The notes under the pieces: model-generated
Database searches by the model: none
What the model was told of the DNA's origin: nothing
Seen by the model: the letters and a program-made list of their open reading frames with translations, nothing else
Program-made: the position numbers and the translations under genes
Source of the DNA: CAWBJP01 sp044867425
GTDB taxonomy: Bacteria; Actinomycetota; Acidimicrobiia; IMCC26256; BP-133
Assembly (NCBI GenBank): GCA_044867425.1
Contig: JBIOUX010000012.1
Span: 1 to 19,187 of the forward strand
Length of the DNA: 19,187 nt
Direction of reading: 5' to 3'
Shown: positions 1 through 6,546 of the stretch, piece after piece
Numbering within the stretch: position 1 is the first letter of the stretch
Layout of the letters: each line of letters opens with the position of its first letter

Positions 1-778
1 GCTGGAGGGTGGCTTCGAGCACCAGCGCTAGGGCCACGGCGGCCAGGGCGGCGGCGGCCATGCGGCCCAGCACGCCCTGCACGAGCACCCGCCGGGGGCC
101 GGCACCGGCGGCCAGGGCCCGGGAGGCGCCGGCCAGGCCGCCGGAGGCGACGGCGAAGGTGGCGGCGGCCAGGGCCACCCAGCGCGCCCGGGTGGGGAGG
201 ACGGGTGACGCCGGCGGGAGCGGGGCGTCCCGACCGGGGGCCCGGGTGGCCCAGCGCCGGTACCACAATACGAGCACCGCCATCCCCAGCAGGCCGCTGG
301 CGTACTGGAGGACGTTGTAGACGTGGAGGTGTCCCACGCCCACCTTGGTGGTGAGGAAGTCGAGGTGGCGGACGAACAATCCGTTGCGGTGGGTGAAGGC
401 ATCCCAGGCCAGGTGGCTCCAGGAGCCGAGGAGCACCGACAGGCAGATGGTCACGAACCGTTCGGCCGGGAGCCACGGGAAGGGCCGGTGGGCGGCGGCC
501 ACCAGGTGGCCCGAGCGCTCGGGCGCGAGGAAGGCCAGCGGCCGCTTGACCACGCCGTGCCACAGGGCCAGAACCACCAGCGAGGCGGGCAGGCACATCA
601 GGACCAACCCCGGCAGGGTGTGGCCGATCGTGCGGTTGGTGCGCAGGTAGACGAGGTACTCGAAGTCGGGGGCCATCGACCCGACGACCAGGGCGGAGAG
701 CACCATGCGCCGCCCCGTCAGCCGCCACAACGGCGGTCCGGCGGCGGCGTGAGCCAGGGTGAAGGGCACGGTGGCCAT
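1..778 (-). CDS. DUF4184 family membrane protein (partial, C-terminus outside window)
   Basis: An open frame runs leftward from an ATG at 778-776 to the window edge without a stop, giving 259 codons. The N-terminus (MATVPFTLAHAAAGPPLWRL) followed by VVGSMAPDFEY at about residues 31-41 matches the start of DUF4184 proteins, which begin PFTxxHAA and carry a GSMxPDFEY motif. A second motif, GSWSHLAWDAFTH (residues 118-130), keeps the conserved His and Asp residues. Several hydrophobic stretches (about 55-73, 108-124, 160-172 and the C-terminal part) suggest an integral membrane protein. The biochemical function of the family is not known to me. The gene diverges from the selenoprotein operon, with only 46 bp between the chosen starts. 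The plus-strand frames in this region are shadows: they lack recognisable motifs, whereas this frame has a family N-terminus. Confidence 0.8.
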   Translation of the reverse strand, partial: MATVPFTLAHAAAGPPLWRLTGRRMVLSALVVGSMAPDFEYLVYLRTNRTIGHTLPGLVLMCLPASLVVLALWHGVVKRPLAFLAPERSGHLVAAAHRPFPWLPAERFVTICLSVLLGSWSHLAWDAFTHRNGLFVRHLDFLTTKVGVGHLHVYNVLQYASGLLGMAVLVLWYRRWATRAPGRDAPLPPASPVLPTRARWVALAAATFAVASGGLAGASRALAAGAGPRRVLVQGVLGRMAAAALAAVALALVLEATLQ

Positions 779-790
779 TGTTCGTTATCC

Positions 791-825
791 CGGCGGAGAA
801 GTCCTGCCAACTAGCTTCTCCGCCG
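791..825. promoter_or_regulatory. 11-bp perfect inverted repeat between divergent genes
   Basis: CGGCGGAGAAG (791-801) and CTTCTCCGCCG (815-825) are exact reverse complements separated by 13 nt. The repeat fills most of the 46-bp space between the DUF4184 start and the proposed GTG start of the selenoprotein gene, whose first base it includes. It could be an operator for a dimeric regulator, or an RNA hairpin controlling initiation of the rightward operon. It is seen directly; the role is inferred. Confidence 0.5.
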
Positions 826-1682
826 TGATCGACAGCTTCAGGTTCCTGCCCCGCAGCTTCATCCCCTTGTACGAGAACCCGGTCCCCGTCCCGGGCGAGG
901 AGGACGAGGTGTGGGCGCCGCTGCCCGCCCGGCTGGCCCAGGCCCGGATCGCCCTGGTCACCTCCGCCGGCCTGTATCTCGAGGTGGAGCAGGAACCGTT
1001 CGATGCCGAGCGGGAGCGCCGCGAGCCGACCTGGGGCGACCCCACCCACCGGGTCCTGCCCGCCTCGCTGGCGGGGCGGCGCTTGGGCATGACCCATCTG
1101 CACGTCAATCCCGACGACGTGCTCGCCGACCCCGAGATCGCCCTGCCCCTCGAGGGTCTGGCCGCCCTGGTGGCCGAGGGCCGGGTGGGGGCCGTGGCCC
1201 CGTCGCACTACTCGGTCATGGGCTACCAGGAGGCGGGCCTGGCCGTGTGGCGGGGTGAGACGGCGCCGGCCATCGTGGCCCGCCTCCGGGACGAGGCGGT
1301 CGACGGGGTGGTGCTGGCCCCCGTCTGACCGGACTGCTGCCGCAACGTGCCCGTGCTGGCACGCCGCATCGAGGCCGCCGGGATCGCCACCGTGTTAGTG
1401 ACGATGATGCCGGCGGTGGCCGCCGCCCTGCGCACCCCCCGGGTGGTGGGCGTCGAATTCCCCTTCGGCCATCCCTTTGGCATGCCCGGCGACCGGCGGA
1501 TGCAGCGCATCGTGCTGGACACGGCGCTGGCCGTGCTGGCCGGCGCCGACCGGCCCGGTACTCGGGTCGACGTGGACCTGGAGTGGCCCCAGCCCCGGTC
1601 CGAGGCCTACCGGGCGTGGCAGCCCAAGGAGGCCAGTCCCATCGTGGCCATGATGCTGGCAGCCATGAAGAAGGACTCCTGA
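825..1682 (+). CDS. GrdB/PrdB-family reductase-like selenoprotein (in-frame UGA read as Sec)
   Basis: The gene is read as one frame interrupted by TGA at 1326-1328, giving 285 residues with selenocysteine at 168. The upstream part (IDSFRFLPRSFIPLYEN, then VWAPL, ARIALVTSAGLYL, REPTWGDPTHRVLP, GMTHLHVNPDDV, SHYSVMGYQEA) and the downstream part (ARRIEAAGIATVLVT, VVGVEFPFGHPFGMPGD) are both typical of the glycine/sarcosine/betaine and D-proline reductase selenoprotein B family. The UGA falls exactly at that family's selenocysteine position, giving VVLAPV-U-PDCC and hence the redox motif UxxC. In Clostridia such proteins reduce C-N bonds of glycine or proline. In this family member the substrate is unknown, and partner subunits (GrdA/C, PrdA) are absent from the window. 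GTG 825 is chosen because family similarity begins there. An ATG at 759 in the same frame would overlap the divergent gene and read through the inverted repeat. The downstream half contains a rare TTA codon (1395-1397). It is the first gene of an operon with the tautomerase 26 nt downstream. A nonsense mutation is the alternative reading. Confidence 0.82.
1326..1363 (+). promoter_or_regulatory. Sec UGA codon and bacterial SECIS-like hairpin
   Basis: Downstream of the TGA (1326-1328), CGTGCC (1346-1351) pairs perfectly with GGCACG (1358-1363) around the six-base loop CGTGCT. A G is the second loop base (1353), 24 nt after the UGA. Bacterial SECIS elements are known to lie inside the reading frame just after the UGA, with a G among the first two loop bases and about 16-37 nt spacing, so this one fits. 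A weaker lower stem (C1343-G1366, G1342-C1367) lies beyond an AA/CC internal loop. Recruitment of SelB is inferred. Confidence 0.65.
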
Positions 1683-1708
1683 CCTACCGACGACACGGAG
1701 GTGGCGTG

Positions 1709-1903
1709 GTGCCCGTCATCCAGTGCGACATCCGCGAGGGTCGCAGCCCCGAGCAGAAGCAGGCCATGGCCGAGGCCATCACCCGGGCGGTGCACGAGAC
1801 CATCGGCGCGCCCATCGAGTACATCTATGTCCTCATCCGGGAGACGCCCGGCTCGCACCATGTGAAGGCGGGTCAGGCGCTTCCGGACTACGTGCCCGGC
1901 TGA
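1709..1903 (+). CDS. 4-oxalocrotonate tautomerase-like protein
   Basis: This is a 64-residue protein starting at GTG 1709, with a clear Shine-Dalgarno GGAGG at 1697-1701 seven bases upstream. After removal of the initiator Met it begins PVIQCDIREGRS, giving the catalytic amino-terminal Pro1 and the conserved Arg11 of 4-OT. The EQKQAMAEAITRAVHETIG helix and the length (family usually about 62 residues) also fit. The second catalytic arginine of classical 4-OT (Arg39) aligns with Tyr here (YIYVLIRET), and the Phe50 position is His. The substrate is therefore probably not 4-oxalocrotonate itself. Family members act as small hexameric tautomerases, isomerases or dehalogenases. The gene sits 26 nt after the selenoprotein gene and 20 nt before the nitrilase, so the three are almost certainly co-transcribed. 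Confidence 0.9.
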   Translation: MPVIQCDIREGRSPEQKQAMAEAITRAVHETIGAPIEYIYVLIRETPGSHHVKAGQALPDYVPG

Positions 1904-1923
1904 GAACTGAGAGAGGCGTTGCC

Positions 1924-2847
1924 ATGTCCAGCATCGTCCGGGTGGCGGCGATCCAGGCCGCCCCCGTGTTCCTCGACCGGGATGCCACCGTGGAGAAGGT
2001 GGCGGCGCTGACCAAGGAGGCGGCGGCGGGGGGCGCCGCCCTGGTGGTGTTCCCCGAGGCGTTCGTGCCCACCTACCCCGACTGGGTGTGGCGCACCAAG
2101 CCGTGGACCGATGCCGACTGGTACGGGCGCCTGTTCGACAACTCGGTGGACGTACCCGGTCCCGCCGCCGAGGCGCTGGGCGCCGGCGCCCGGGAGGCGG
2201 GGGTGTGGTTGTGCGTGGGCGTGAACGAACGCGACGGGGGGACGCTCTACAACACGTTGCTCTATTTCTCGCCCGACGGATCCCTGGCGGGCCGGCACCG
2301 CAAGCTCATGCCCACCGGCGGCGAACGGCTGGTGTGGGGCTACGGCGACGGCTCCGGGCTCGAGGTCCTCGACACCCCGCTCGGGCGGGTGGGCGGCCTC
2401 ATCTGCTGGGAGAACTACATGCCCCTGGCCCGGGCCGCCCTGTACGCCCAGGGCATCGACATCTACCTCGCTCCCACCTGGGACAACTCGGACATGTGGG
2501 TGCCCACCTTGCGCCACATCGCCAAGGAGGGACGGGTCCATGTGGTCGGCGTCAACCACTGCCTGCGGGGCTCGGACGTGCCCCGCGACCTGCCCGGTGC
2601 CGGCGAGCTCTACGGCGGCGACGAGGACTGGCTGGCCCGGGGCAACACCACCATCGTCGACCCCGACGGCAACCTCCTGGCCGGGCCGTTGTGCGAGGCC
2701 GCGGGGATCGTCATGGCCGACCTCGACGTGGAGGCGGCCCGGCGGTCCCGCCGCTACTTCGACCCGGTCGGCCACTACGCCCGGCCCGACGTGCTGCGCC
2801 TGGTGGTGGACCGGGAGGCGAAGCCCCCGATGGAGTCAGTCGACTAA
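1924..2847 (+). CDS. Nitrilase (carbon-nitrogen hydrolase family, EC 3.5.5.1-type)
   Basis: This 307-residue protein has an ATG start preceded by GAGAGG (1911-1916) at seven bases. The catalytic triad of the nitrilase superfamily is visible. Glu45 lies in VVFPEAFVPTYPDW, Lys127 in HRKLMPTGGERLVWGYGDGS, and nucleophile Cys161 in GGLICWENYMPLAR, followed by APTWD at 183-187. The PTYPDW and GERLVWGYGDGS segments are typical of true nitrilases/cyanide hydratases rather than amidases or beta-ureidopropionases. The predicted reaction is hydrolysis of an organic nitrile to the carboxylic acid and ammonia in the cytoplasm. The substrate cannot be told from sequence. It is the last gene of the operon. 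Its 3' end overlaps the convergent RpiR-family gene by 12 bp, both stop codons flanking the palindrome GTCGAC. Confidence 0.95.
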   Translation: MSSIVRVAAIQAAPVFLDRDATVEKVAALTKEAAAGGAALVVFPEAFVPTYPDWVWRTKPWTDADWYGRLFDNSVDVPGPAAEALGAGAREAGVWLCVGVNERDGGTLYNTLLYFSPDGSLAGRHRKLMPTGGERLVWGYGDGSGLEVLDTPLGRVGGLICWENYMPLARAALYAQGIDIYLAPTWDNSDMWVPTLRHIAKEGRVHVVGVNHCLRGSDVPRDLPGAGELYGGDEDWLARGNTTIVDPDGNLLAGPLCEAAGIVMADLDVEAARRSRRYFDPVGHYARPDVLRLVVDREAKPPMESVD

Positions 2848-3675
2848 GGCGCCGGCTTCGGTCCAGGCCGCCTCCAGGCGGTCGAGGCGCTCGGTGGCGG
2901 TGCGCCGGAGCCGGTCGGCCACTCCGGCCACCAGGGCGTTGACCAGGGCCAGCATCCCCACGTGGCTGTCGAAGGGGCCGCCGCCGGCGGCAGCCACGGC
3001 AAAGGCCAGCGTGGCGTGGGCCGCCAGCGGCGAGAGCCGGTCGTCGGTCACCGCCACCACCTGGGTCCCCTGCCCGGCCGCCCGGTCGGTGGCCTCCAGC
3101 ACCCACCGGTCGTAGCGGGACAGGTCCAGCACCACCACCACGTCGTCGGGTCCGGCGTGGGCCAGCTCCCGGGCCACCGCCACCGGGGAGCCGGCCACAT
3201 GCTCGACGCCGGGGCGGAGCATGCCCAGCTCGGTGGCGAAGGTCGACGCCACCCCCCGGGAGGCGTCCCCCGACAGCACCAACACCCGACCCTTCAGCCG
3301 GGCCAGCAGCCGGACGGCCCCAGCCAGGTCGGCCCGGTCGACGGATTCCAGCGTGGCGGTCAGGTTCTCGAGGTCGACGGCCAGGGCGCGGGACAGGACG
3401 TCGCCGGGTTCGGGGCGGCGGATGCGCTCGGCGGCGGGCCGCAGCCGGCGGGCCATCTCCTCCCGCACCGCCCCCTGCAGCCCGGGGAAGCCGTCGTAGC
3501 CGAGCTTGGCCGCCAGGCGCACCACGGTGGCGCCGCTGATGCCCGCCCGGCGGGCCAGGTCGGCCACCGTCCCGAAGGCCACCGCCTCGGGGTCGGAGAG
3601 CACGATGGCCGCCACCTTGCGCTCCGATGGGGTCAAACCGGCCCGGTGGGCATCGATTTGTCCGGAAACGCTCAT
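2836..3675 (-). CDS. MurR/RpiR family transcriptional regulator
   Basis: This 279-residue protein has an N-terminal HTH_6 domain at about residues 1-75. It contains LTPSERKVAAIVLSDPEAVA and then TVADLARRAGISGATVVRLAAKLGYDGFPGLQ, the usual RpiR helix-turn-helix layout. A C-terminal SIS domain (about 115-255) includes GRVLVLSGDASRGVASTFATEL and DDVVVVLDLSRYDR. The SIS domain normally binds a sugar phosphate, but in many actinobacterial homologues beside amino-acid or nitrogen catabolic genes the ligand is unknown. The gene diverges from the aldehyde dehydrogenase/aminotransferase pair across a 99-bp region with repeated TGAAAT elements, so it probably controls that pair and itself. It converges on the nitrilase gene with a 12-bp overlap. 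Confidence 0.93.
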   Translation of the reverse strand: MSVSGQIDAHRAGLTPSERKVAAIVLSDPEAVAFGTVADLARRAGISGATVVRLAAKLGYDGFPGLQGAVREEMARRLRPAAERIRRPEPGDVLSRALAVDLENLTATLESVDRADLAGAVRLLARLKGRVLVLSGDASRGVASTFATELGMLRPGVEHVAGSPVAVARELAHAGPDDVVVVLDLSRYDRWVLEATDRAAGQGTQVVAVTDDRLSPLAAHATLAFAVAAAGGGPFDSHVGMLALVNALVAGVADRLRRTATERLDRLEAAWTEAGALVD

Positions 3676-3710
3676 GAAATAAACGTTACCATCGTCGTAG
3701 AATGTGAAAT
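3675..3710 (+). promoter_or_regulatory. Putative promoter and RpiR operator upstream of the aldehyde dehydrogenase
   Basis: In a locally AT-richer stretch, TAGAAT (3698-3703) matches five of six positions of a -10 box. No convincing -35 box is present. TGAAAT occurs twice in direct orientation, at 3675-3680 and 3705-3710, exactly 30 bp apart (about three helical turns) and bracketing the -10 box. Sites with GAAA-type half-elements are common for RpiR regulators, so these are candidate operator half-sites. One copy overlaps the start codon of the regulator gene itself. Confidence 0.4.
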
Positions 3711-3735
3711 GACTATGCCATTGCCGGCCCGGGGT

Positions 3736-3774
3736 CTGGGGTGTCCCCAGGAGATAAGAGGAGGTGCGCTCCTT
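3736..3774 (+). promoter_or_regulatory. Structured 5' leader: hairpin plus Shine-Dalgarno-sequestering stem
   Basis: CTGGGG-TGT-CCCCAG (3736-3750) is a perfect six-pair hairpin. Immediately downstream, the strong ribosome binding site lies inside AGGAG-GTGCG-CTCCT (3759-3773), a five-pair stem that would hide the Shine-Dalgarno of the gene starting at 3775. The two hairpins in tandem suggest translational control of the aldehyde dehydrogenase gene. I do not recognise a known riboswitch class. Confidence 0.45.
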
Positions 3775-5220
3775 ATGGGCAGTTTCGATTCGGTCAACCC
3801 GGCCCGCCCCGCCGAGGTCATCGGCACCTTTCCCGCCATGGAGGCGGCCGAGGTCGACGCCGCCGTGCGGGCGGCCGCCGCCGCCCAGGTCCGCTGGGCC
3901 CGGGTGCCGGTACCGGCCCGGGCCGAGGTGATCGCCCGGGCGGGCGACGTGCTGCGCCGCCAGAAGGCCCCGCTCGCCGAGCTGGTGTCCCGGGAGTGCG
4001 GGAAGGTCCTCATCGAGGCCGGCGGCGACGTCCAGGAGGCCGTCGACATGGCCGCCTTCGTGGCCGGCCAGGGCCGTTCCGCCTGGGGCGAGACCGTCCC
4101 CTCGGAGCTCGGCTCCAAGCTGTGCTGGACCACCCGGGCGCCCGTCGGGGTGGTCGGGATGATCGCCCCTTGGAACTTCCCGGTGGCCATCCCGTCATGG
4201 AAGTGCTTCCCCGCCCTGCTGGCCGGCAACGGGATCGTGCTCAAGCCCTCCGAGCACGCGCCGGCATGTGCCGAGGCGTTCGTGGCCGCCTGCCGGGAAG
4301 CGGGTGTGCCCGAGGACCTGATCCAGGTGGTGCACGGTTTCGCCGAGCCCGGCGCCGCCCTCGCCGTCCACCCGGGAGTCGGGGCGGTGAGCTTCACCGG
4401 GTCGGTGCCCACCGGACGCAAGGTGGCGGCGGCGGCCATGGAGACCGGCCCCCGGTTGGTATCGCTGGAGCTGGGGGGCAAGAACGCCATGGTGGTGCGG
4501 CCCGACGCCGACCTCGACCTGGTGGTCGACGGCGCCATCTTCGGCGCCTTCGGCACGTCCGGGCAGCGCTGCACCTCCACCTCCCGCCTCATCGTGCACC
4601 CCGAGGTGGCCGAAGAGCTGGTGTCCCGCATCGCCAAGCGGGCGGCCGAGCTGCGCCTGGGCGACCCGGTCGATCCCTCCACCGACGTCGGGCCCGTCAT
4701 CACCCAGGGTGCGGCGGAGAGGATCCACTCGATGGTGGAGCACGCCGTGACCGAGGGGGCGTCGGTGGCGTGCGGGGGGCGGATGCGTCTGGACGTCGAC
4801 GGCTGCGACGGCGGTGCCTTCTACGAGCCCACCGTGCTGGCCGGGGTGGCTCCGGCGCACCGCATCGCCCGGGAGGAGGTCTTCGGGCCGGTGCTGGCGG
4901 TCATGGAGGTGGCCGACCTCGACGAGGCCATCGCCGTGGTCAACGGCGTGGAGTACGGCCTGTCGTCGTGCATCTACACCCGGGACATCAACACCGCCCT
5001 GTATGCCGTCGACCGCATCGACGCCGGGATCGTCTACGTCAACGCCCCCACCATCGGCGCCGAGATCCCGCTCCCCTTCGGCGGCACCAAGCACACCGGC
5101 AACGGCTTCCGGGAGGCCGGGGCCCGGGGCATCGAGCAGTTCAGCCAGATCAAGACCGTCTACGTGGACTACTCCGGCCGCCTGCAGCGGGCCCAGATTG
5201 ATACGCCAGGAGCCGACTGA
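3775..5220 (+). CDS. NAD(P)-dependent aldehyde dehydrogenase family protein
   Basis: This 481-residue protein is of normal ALDH length. Seen motifs are the cofactor-binding segment VVGMIAPWNFPVAIPSWK (residues 126-143, with Asn134), FTGSVPTGRKV (207-217), the general base Glu232 in LELGGKN, the catalytic Cys266 in SGQRCTSTSR, EEVFGPVL (367-374) and the C-terminal PFGGTKHTGNGFRE (434-447). The GQRCTSTSR active site resembles semialdehyde dehydrogenases such as the alpha-ketoglutaric, succinic and aminoadipic semialdehyde types, but the exact substrate is not determined. ATG 3775 is chosen because of the GGAGG at 3760-3764 and the NPARPAEVIGTF start; the open frame upstream of it is antisense to the regulator. 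One base separates its stop from the aminotransferase start. The pair probably converts an omega-amino acid to a semialdehyde and then to the acid. Confidence 0.95.
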   Translation: MGSFDSVNPARPAEVIGTFPAMEAAEVDAAVRAAAAAQVRWARVPVPARAEVIARAGDVLRRQKAPLAELVSRECGKVLIEAGGDVQEAVDMAAFVAGQGRSAWGETVPSELGSKLCWTTRAPVGVVGMIAPWNFPVAIPSWKCFPALLAGNGIVLKPSEHAPACAEAFVAACREAGVPEDLIQVVHGFAEPGAALAVHPGVGAVSFTGSVPTGRKVAAAAMETGPRLVSLELGGKNAMVVRPDADLDLVVDGAIFGAFGTSGQRCTSTSRLIVHPEVAEELVSRIAKRAAELRLGDPVDPSTDVGPVITQGAAERIHSMVEHAVTEGASVACGGRMRLDVDGCDGGAFYEPTVLAGVAPAHRIAREEVFGPVLAVMEVADLDEAIAVVNGVEYGLSSCIYTRDINTALYAVDRIDAGIVYVNAPTIGAEIPLPFGGTKHTGNGFREAGARGIEQFSQIKTVYVDYSGRLQRAQIDTPGAD

Positions 5221-5221
5221 C

Positions 5222-6448
5222 ATGACCGTTCACCCGCTTCCCCTGCCCGAGCCGGCGCCGTCGTCGGCCGAGTGGCTGGCCCGGGACGAGGCCGCCCTGG
5301 CCGGGGTCCTGCCCCGCTGTTCCGACGTGGTGGCGGTGCGGGGCGAGGGCTCGTGGCTGTGGGACGCCGACGGCCGGCGCTACCTCGACTTCGCCTCCGG
5401 CATCGCCGTCAACAACACCGGGCACTGCCACCCCAAGGTGGTGGCGGCCATCGCCGCCCAGGCGGCCACGCTGATCCACACCTCGGTGGTGACCCACCAC
5501 CCCCGCGCCGTGGAGCTGGCCGAGCGCCTTGGCGGGCTGTGCCCCTTCCTCGACGAGCCCCAGGTGTTCTTCTGCAACTCGGGCGCCGAGGCGGTGGACG
5601 GATCCCTGAAGCTGGCCCGGCGGGCCACCGGTCGGAGCGGGGTGGTCGCCTTCCGGTGGGCCTTCCACGGCCGCACCCTGGCCGCCACTTCACTGACGAC
5701 GGCCAAGGCCAAATACCAGGAGGGCTACTCGCCGCTCCTGCCCGGCGTGCGCTACGCCCCCTACGGCTGGGGCCTGGAGGCGCTCGACACCGTGCTCTCC
5801 GACGACGTCGGCGCCGTGATCGTGGAGCCCGTCCTCGGTGAGGGTGGCTACGTGGTGCCGCCGGTTTCCTGGCTGGAGGGCCTGCGGGCCCGCTGCGACG
5901 GCGAGCGCCGGCTGCTCATCTTCGACGAGGTGCAGTGCGGCATGGGCCGCACCGGCCGGCCCTTCGCCGCCGAGACCTTCGGGGTGGCGCCCGACGTCGT
6001 CCTCTTCGCCAAGGGTGTGGCCTCCGGCCTGCCCCTGGGCGGGATCATCGCCGGCCGGCGGCTCATGGAGCGCTGGCCGACCGGCGCCCACGGCTCCACC
6101 TTCGGCGGCAACCCCGTCGCCTGCGCCGCCGCCCTGGCCACCCTCGACGTGCTGGAGTCGGAGGGCTGCTACGAGCGGGCCGGCCGGCTGGGGGCGGTGG
6201 CCCGGGAGCGCCTGTCGGCCGTCGCCGGGCCGGTGGAGGTTCGGGGCGTGGGGCTCATGATCGGCGTGGAGCTGGCCAACCGGGCCGACGCCGAGGCCGT
6301 CCAGGCCCGCTGCCTGGCCGACGGGCTGATCGTGCTCATCTGCGGTCCCGGCGAGAACGTCCTCCGGCTCATCCCGCCCCTCACCGTCACCGACGACGAG
6401 ATGGAAAAAGCCCTCAACATCCTCGTGCAAGCGCTCGCTACCCTCTAG
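5222..6448 (+). CDS. Class III PLP-dependent aminotransferase (GABA/acetylornithine aminotransferase type)
   Basis: This 408-residue protein starts one base after the preceding stop, with AGGAG at 5208-5212. Family marks in order are LWDADGRRYLDFASGIAVNNTGHCHP (46-71), NSGAEAVDGSLKLAR (119-133), FHGRT (148-152), EPVLGEGGY (202-210), the PLP-contacting Asp235 in IFDEVQCGMGRTG, the Schiff-base Lys264 in LFAKGVASGLPLGG, and STFGGNP (292-298). It matches the aspartate aminotransferase family III group, whose substrates are GABA, beta-alanine, acetylornithine or similar omega-amino acids. Pairing with a semialdehyde-type dehydrogenase in one transcript suggests catabolism of an omega-amino acid. 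The adjacent RpiR gene is the likely regulator. A link to the nitrilase (for example aminonitrile to amino acid) is only speculation from proximity. Confidence 0.95.
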   Translation: MTVHPLPLPEPAPSSAEWLARDEAALAGVLPRCSDVVAVRGEGSWLWDADGRRYLDFASGIAVNNTGHCHPKVVAAIAAQAATLIHTSVVTHHPRAVELAERLGGLCPFLDEPQVFFCNSGAEAVDGSLKLARRATGRSGVVAFRWAFHGRTLAATSLTTAKAKYQEGYSPLLPGVRYAPYGWGLEALDTVLSDDVGAVIVEPVLGEGGYVVPPVSWLEGLRARCDGERRLLIFDEVQCGMGRTGRPFAAETFGVAPDVVLFAKGVASGLPLGGIIAGRRLMERWPTGAHGSTFGGNPVACAAALATLDVLESEGCYERAGRLGAVARERLSAVAGPVEVRGVGLMIGVELANRADAEAVQARCLADGLIVLICGPGENVLRLIPPLTVTDDEMEKALNILVQALATL

Positions 6449-6499
6449 CCGCGCTTCCCCCGCCGCCTCCCCCGAACCCCAACCTTTTCCTCTGCGTTT

Positions 6500-6516
6500 T
6501 GCCGCTGACAGCGGCA
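6500..6516. terminator. Perfect 7-bp hairpin between aminotransferase and AbiEi-like genes
   Basis: TGCCGCT (6500-6506), GAC, AGCGGCA (6510-6516) form a perfect stem, preceded by TTTT and followed by TTTC. It lies 51 bp after the aminotransferase stop and 30 bp before the next start. It may be a weak intrinsic terminator, since the T tract is short. Alternatively it may be an operator, since AbiEi proteins are known to bind inverted repeats in their own promoters. Confidence 0.4.
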
Positions 6517-6546
6517 TTTCGCCGGGGTAATTCGGGAGGCTCGGAG

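Noticed and set aside
323..814. Plus-strand frames over the first 800 bp
   Set aside because: They show no family features, whereas the minus strand carries a DUF4184 protein with conserved N-terminal and internal motifs.
1326..1328. TGA as a plain stop, giving two separate genes or a pseudogene
   Set aside because: Both flanks match one family in one frame, the codon sits at the known Sec position with UxxC, and a SECIS-like hairpin follows. I keep pseudogene as the alternative but judge it less likely.
2962..3774. N-terminal 271-codon extension of the aldehyde dehydrogenase frame
   Set aside because: It is antisense to the RpiR gene, has shadow-type composition, and a strong ribosome binding site plus the family N-terminus place the start at 3775.
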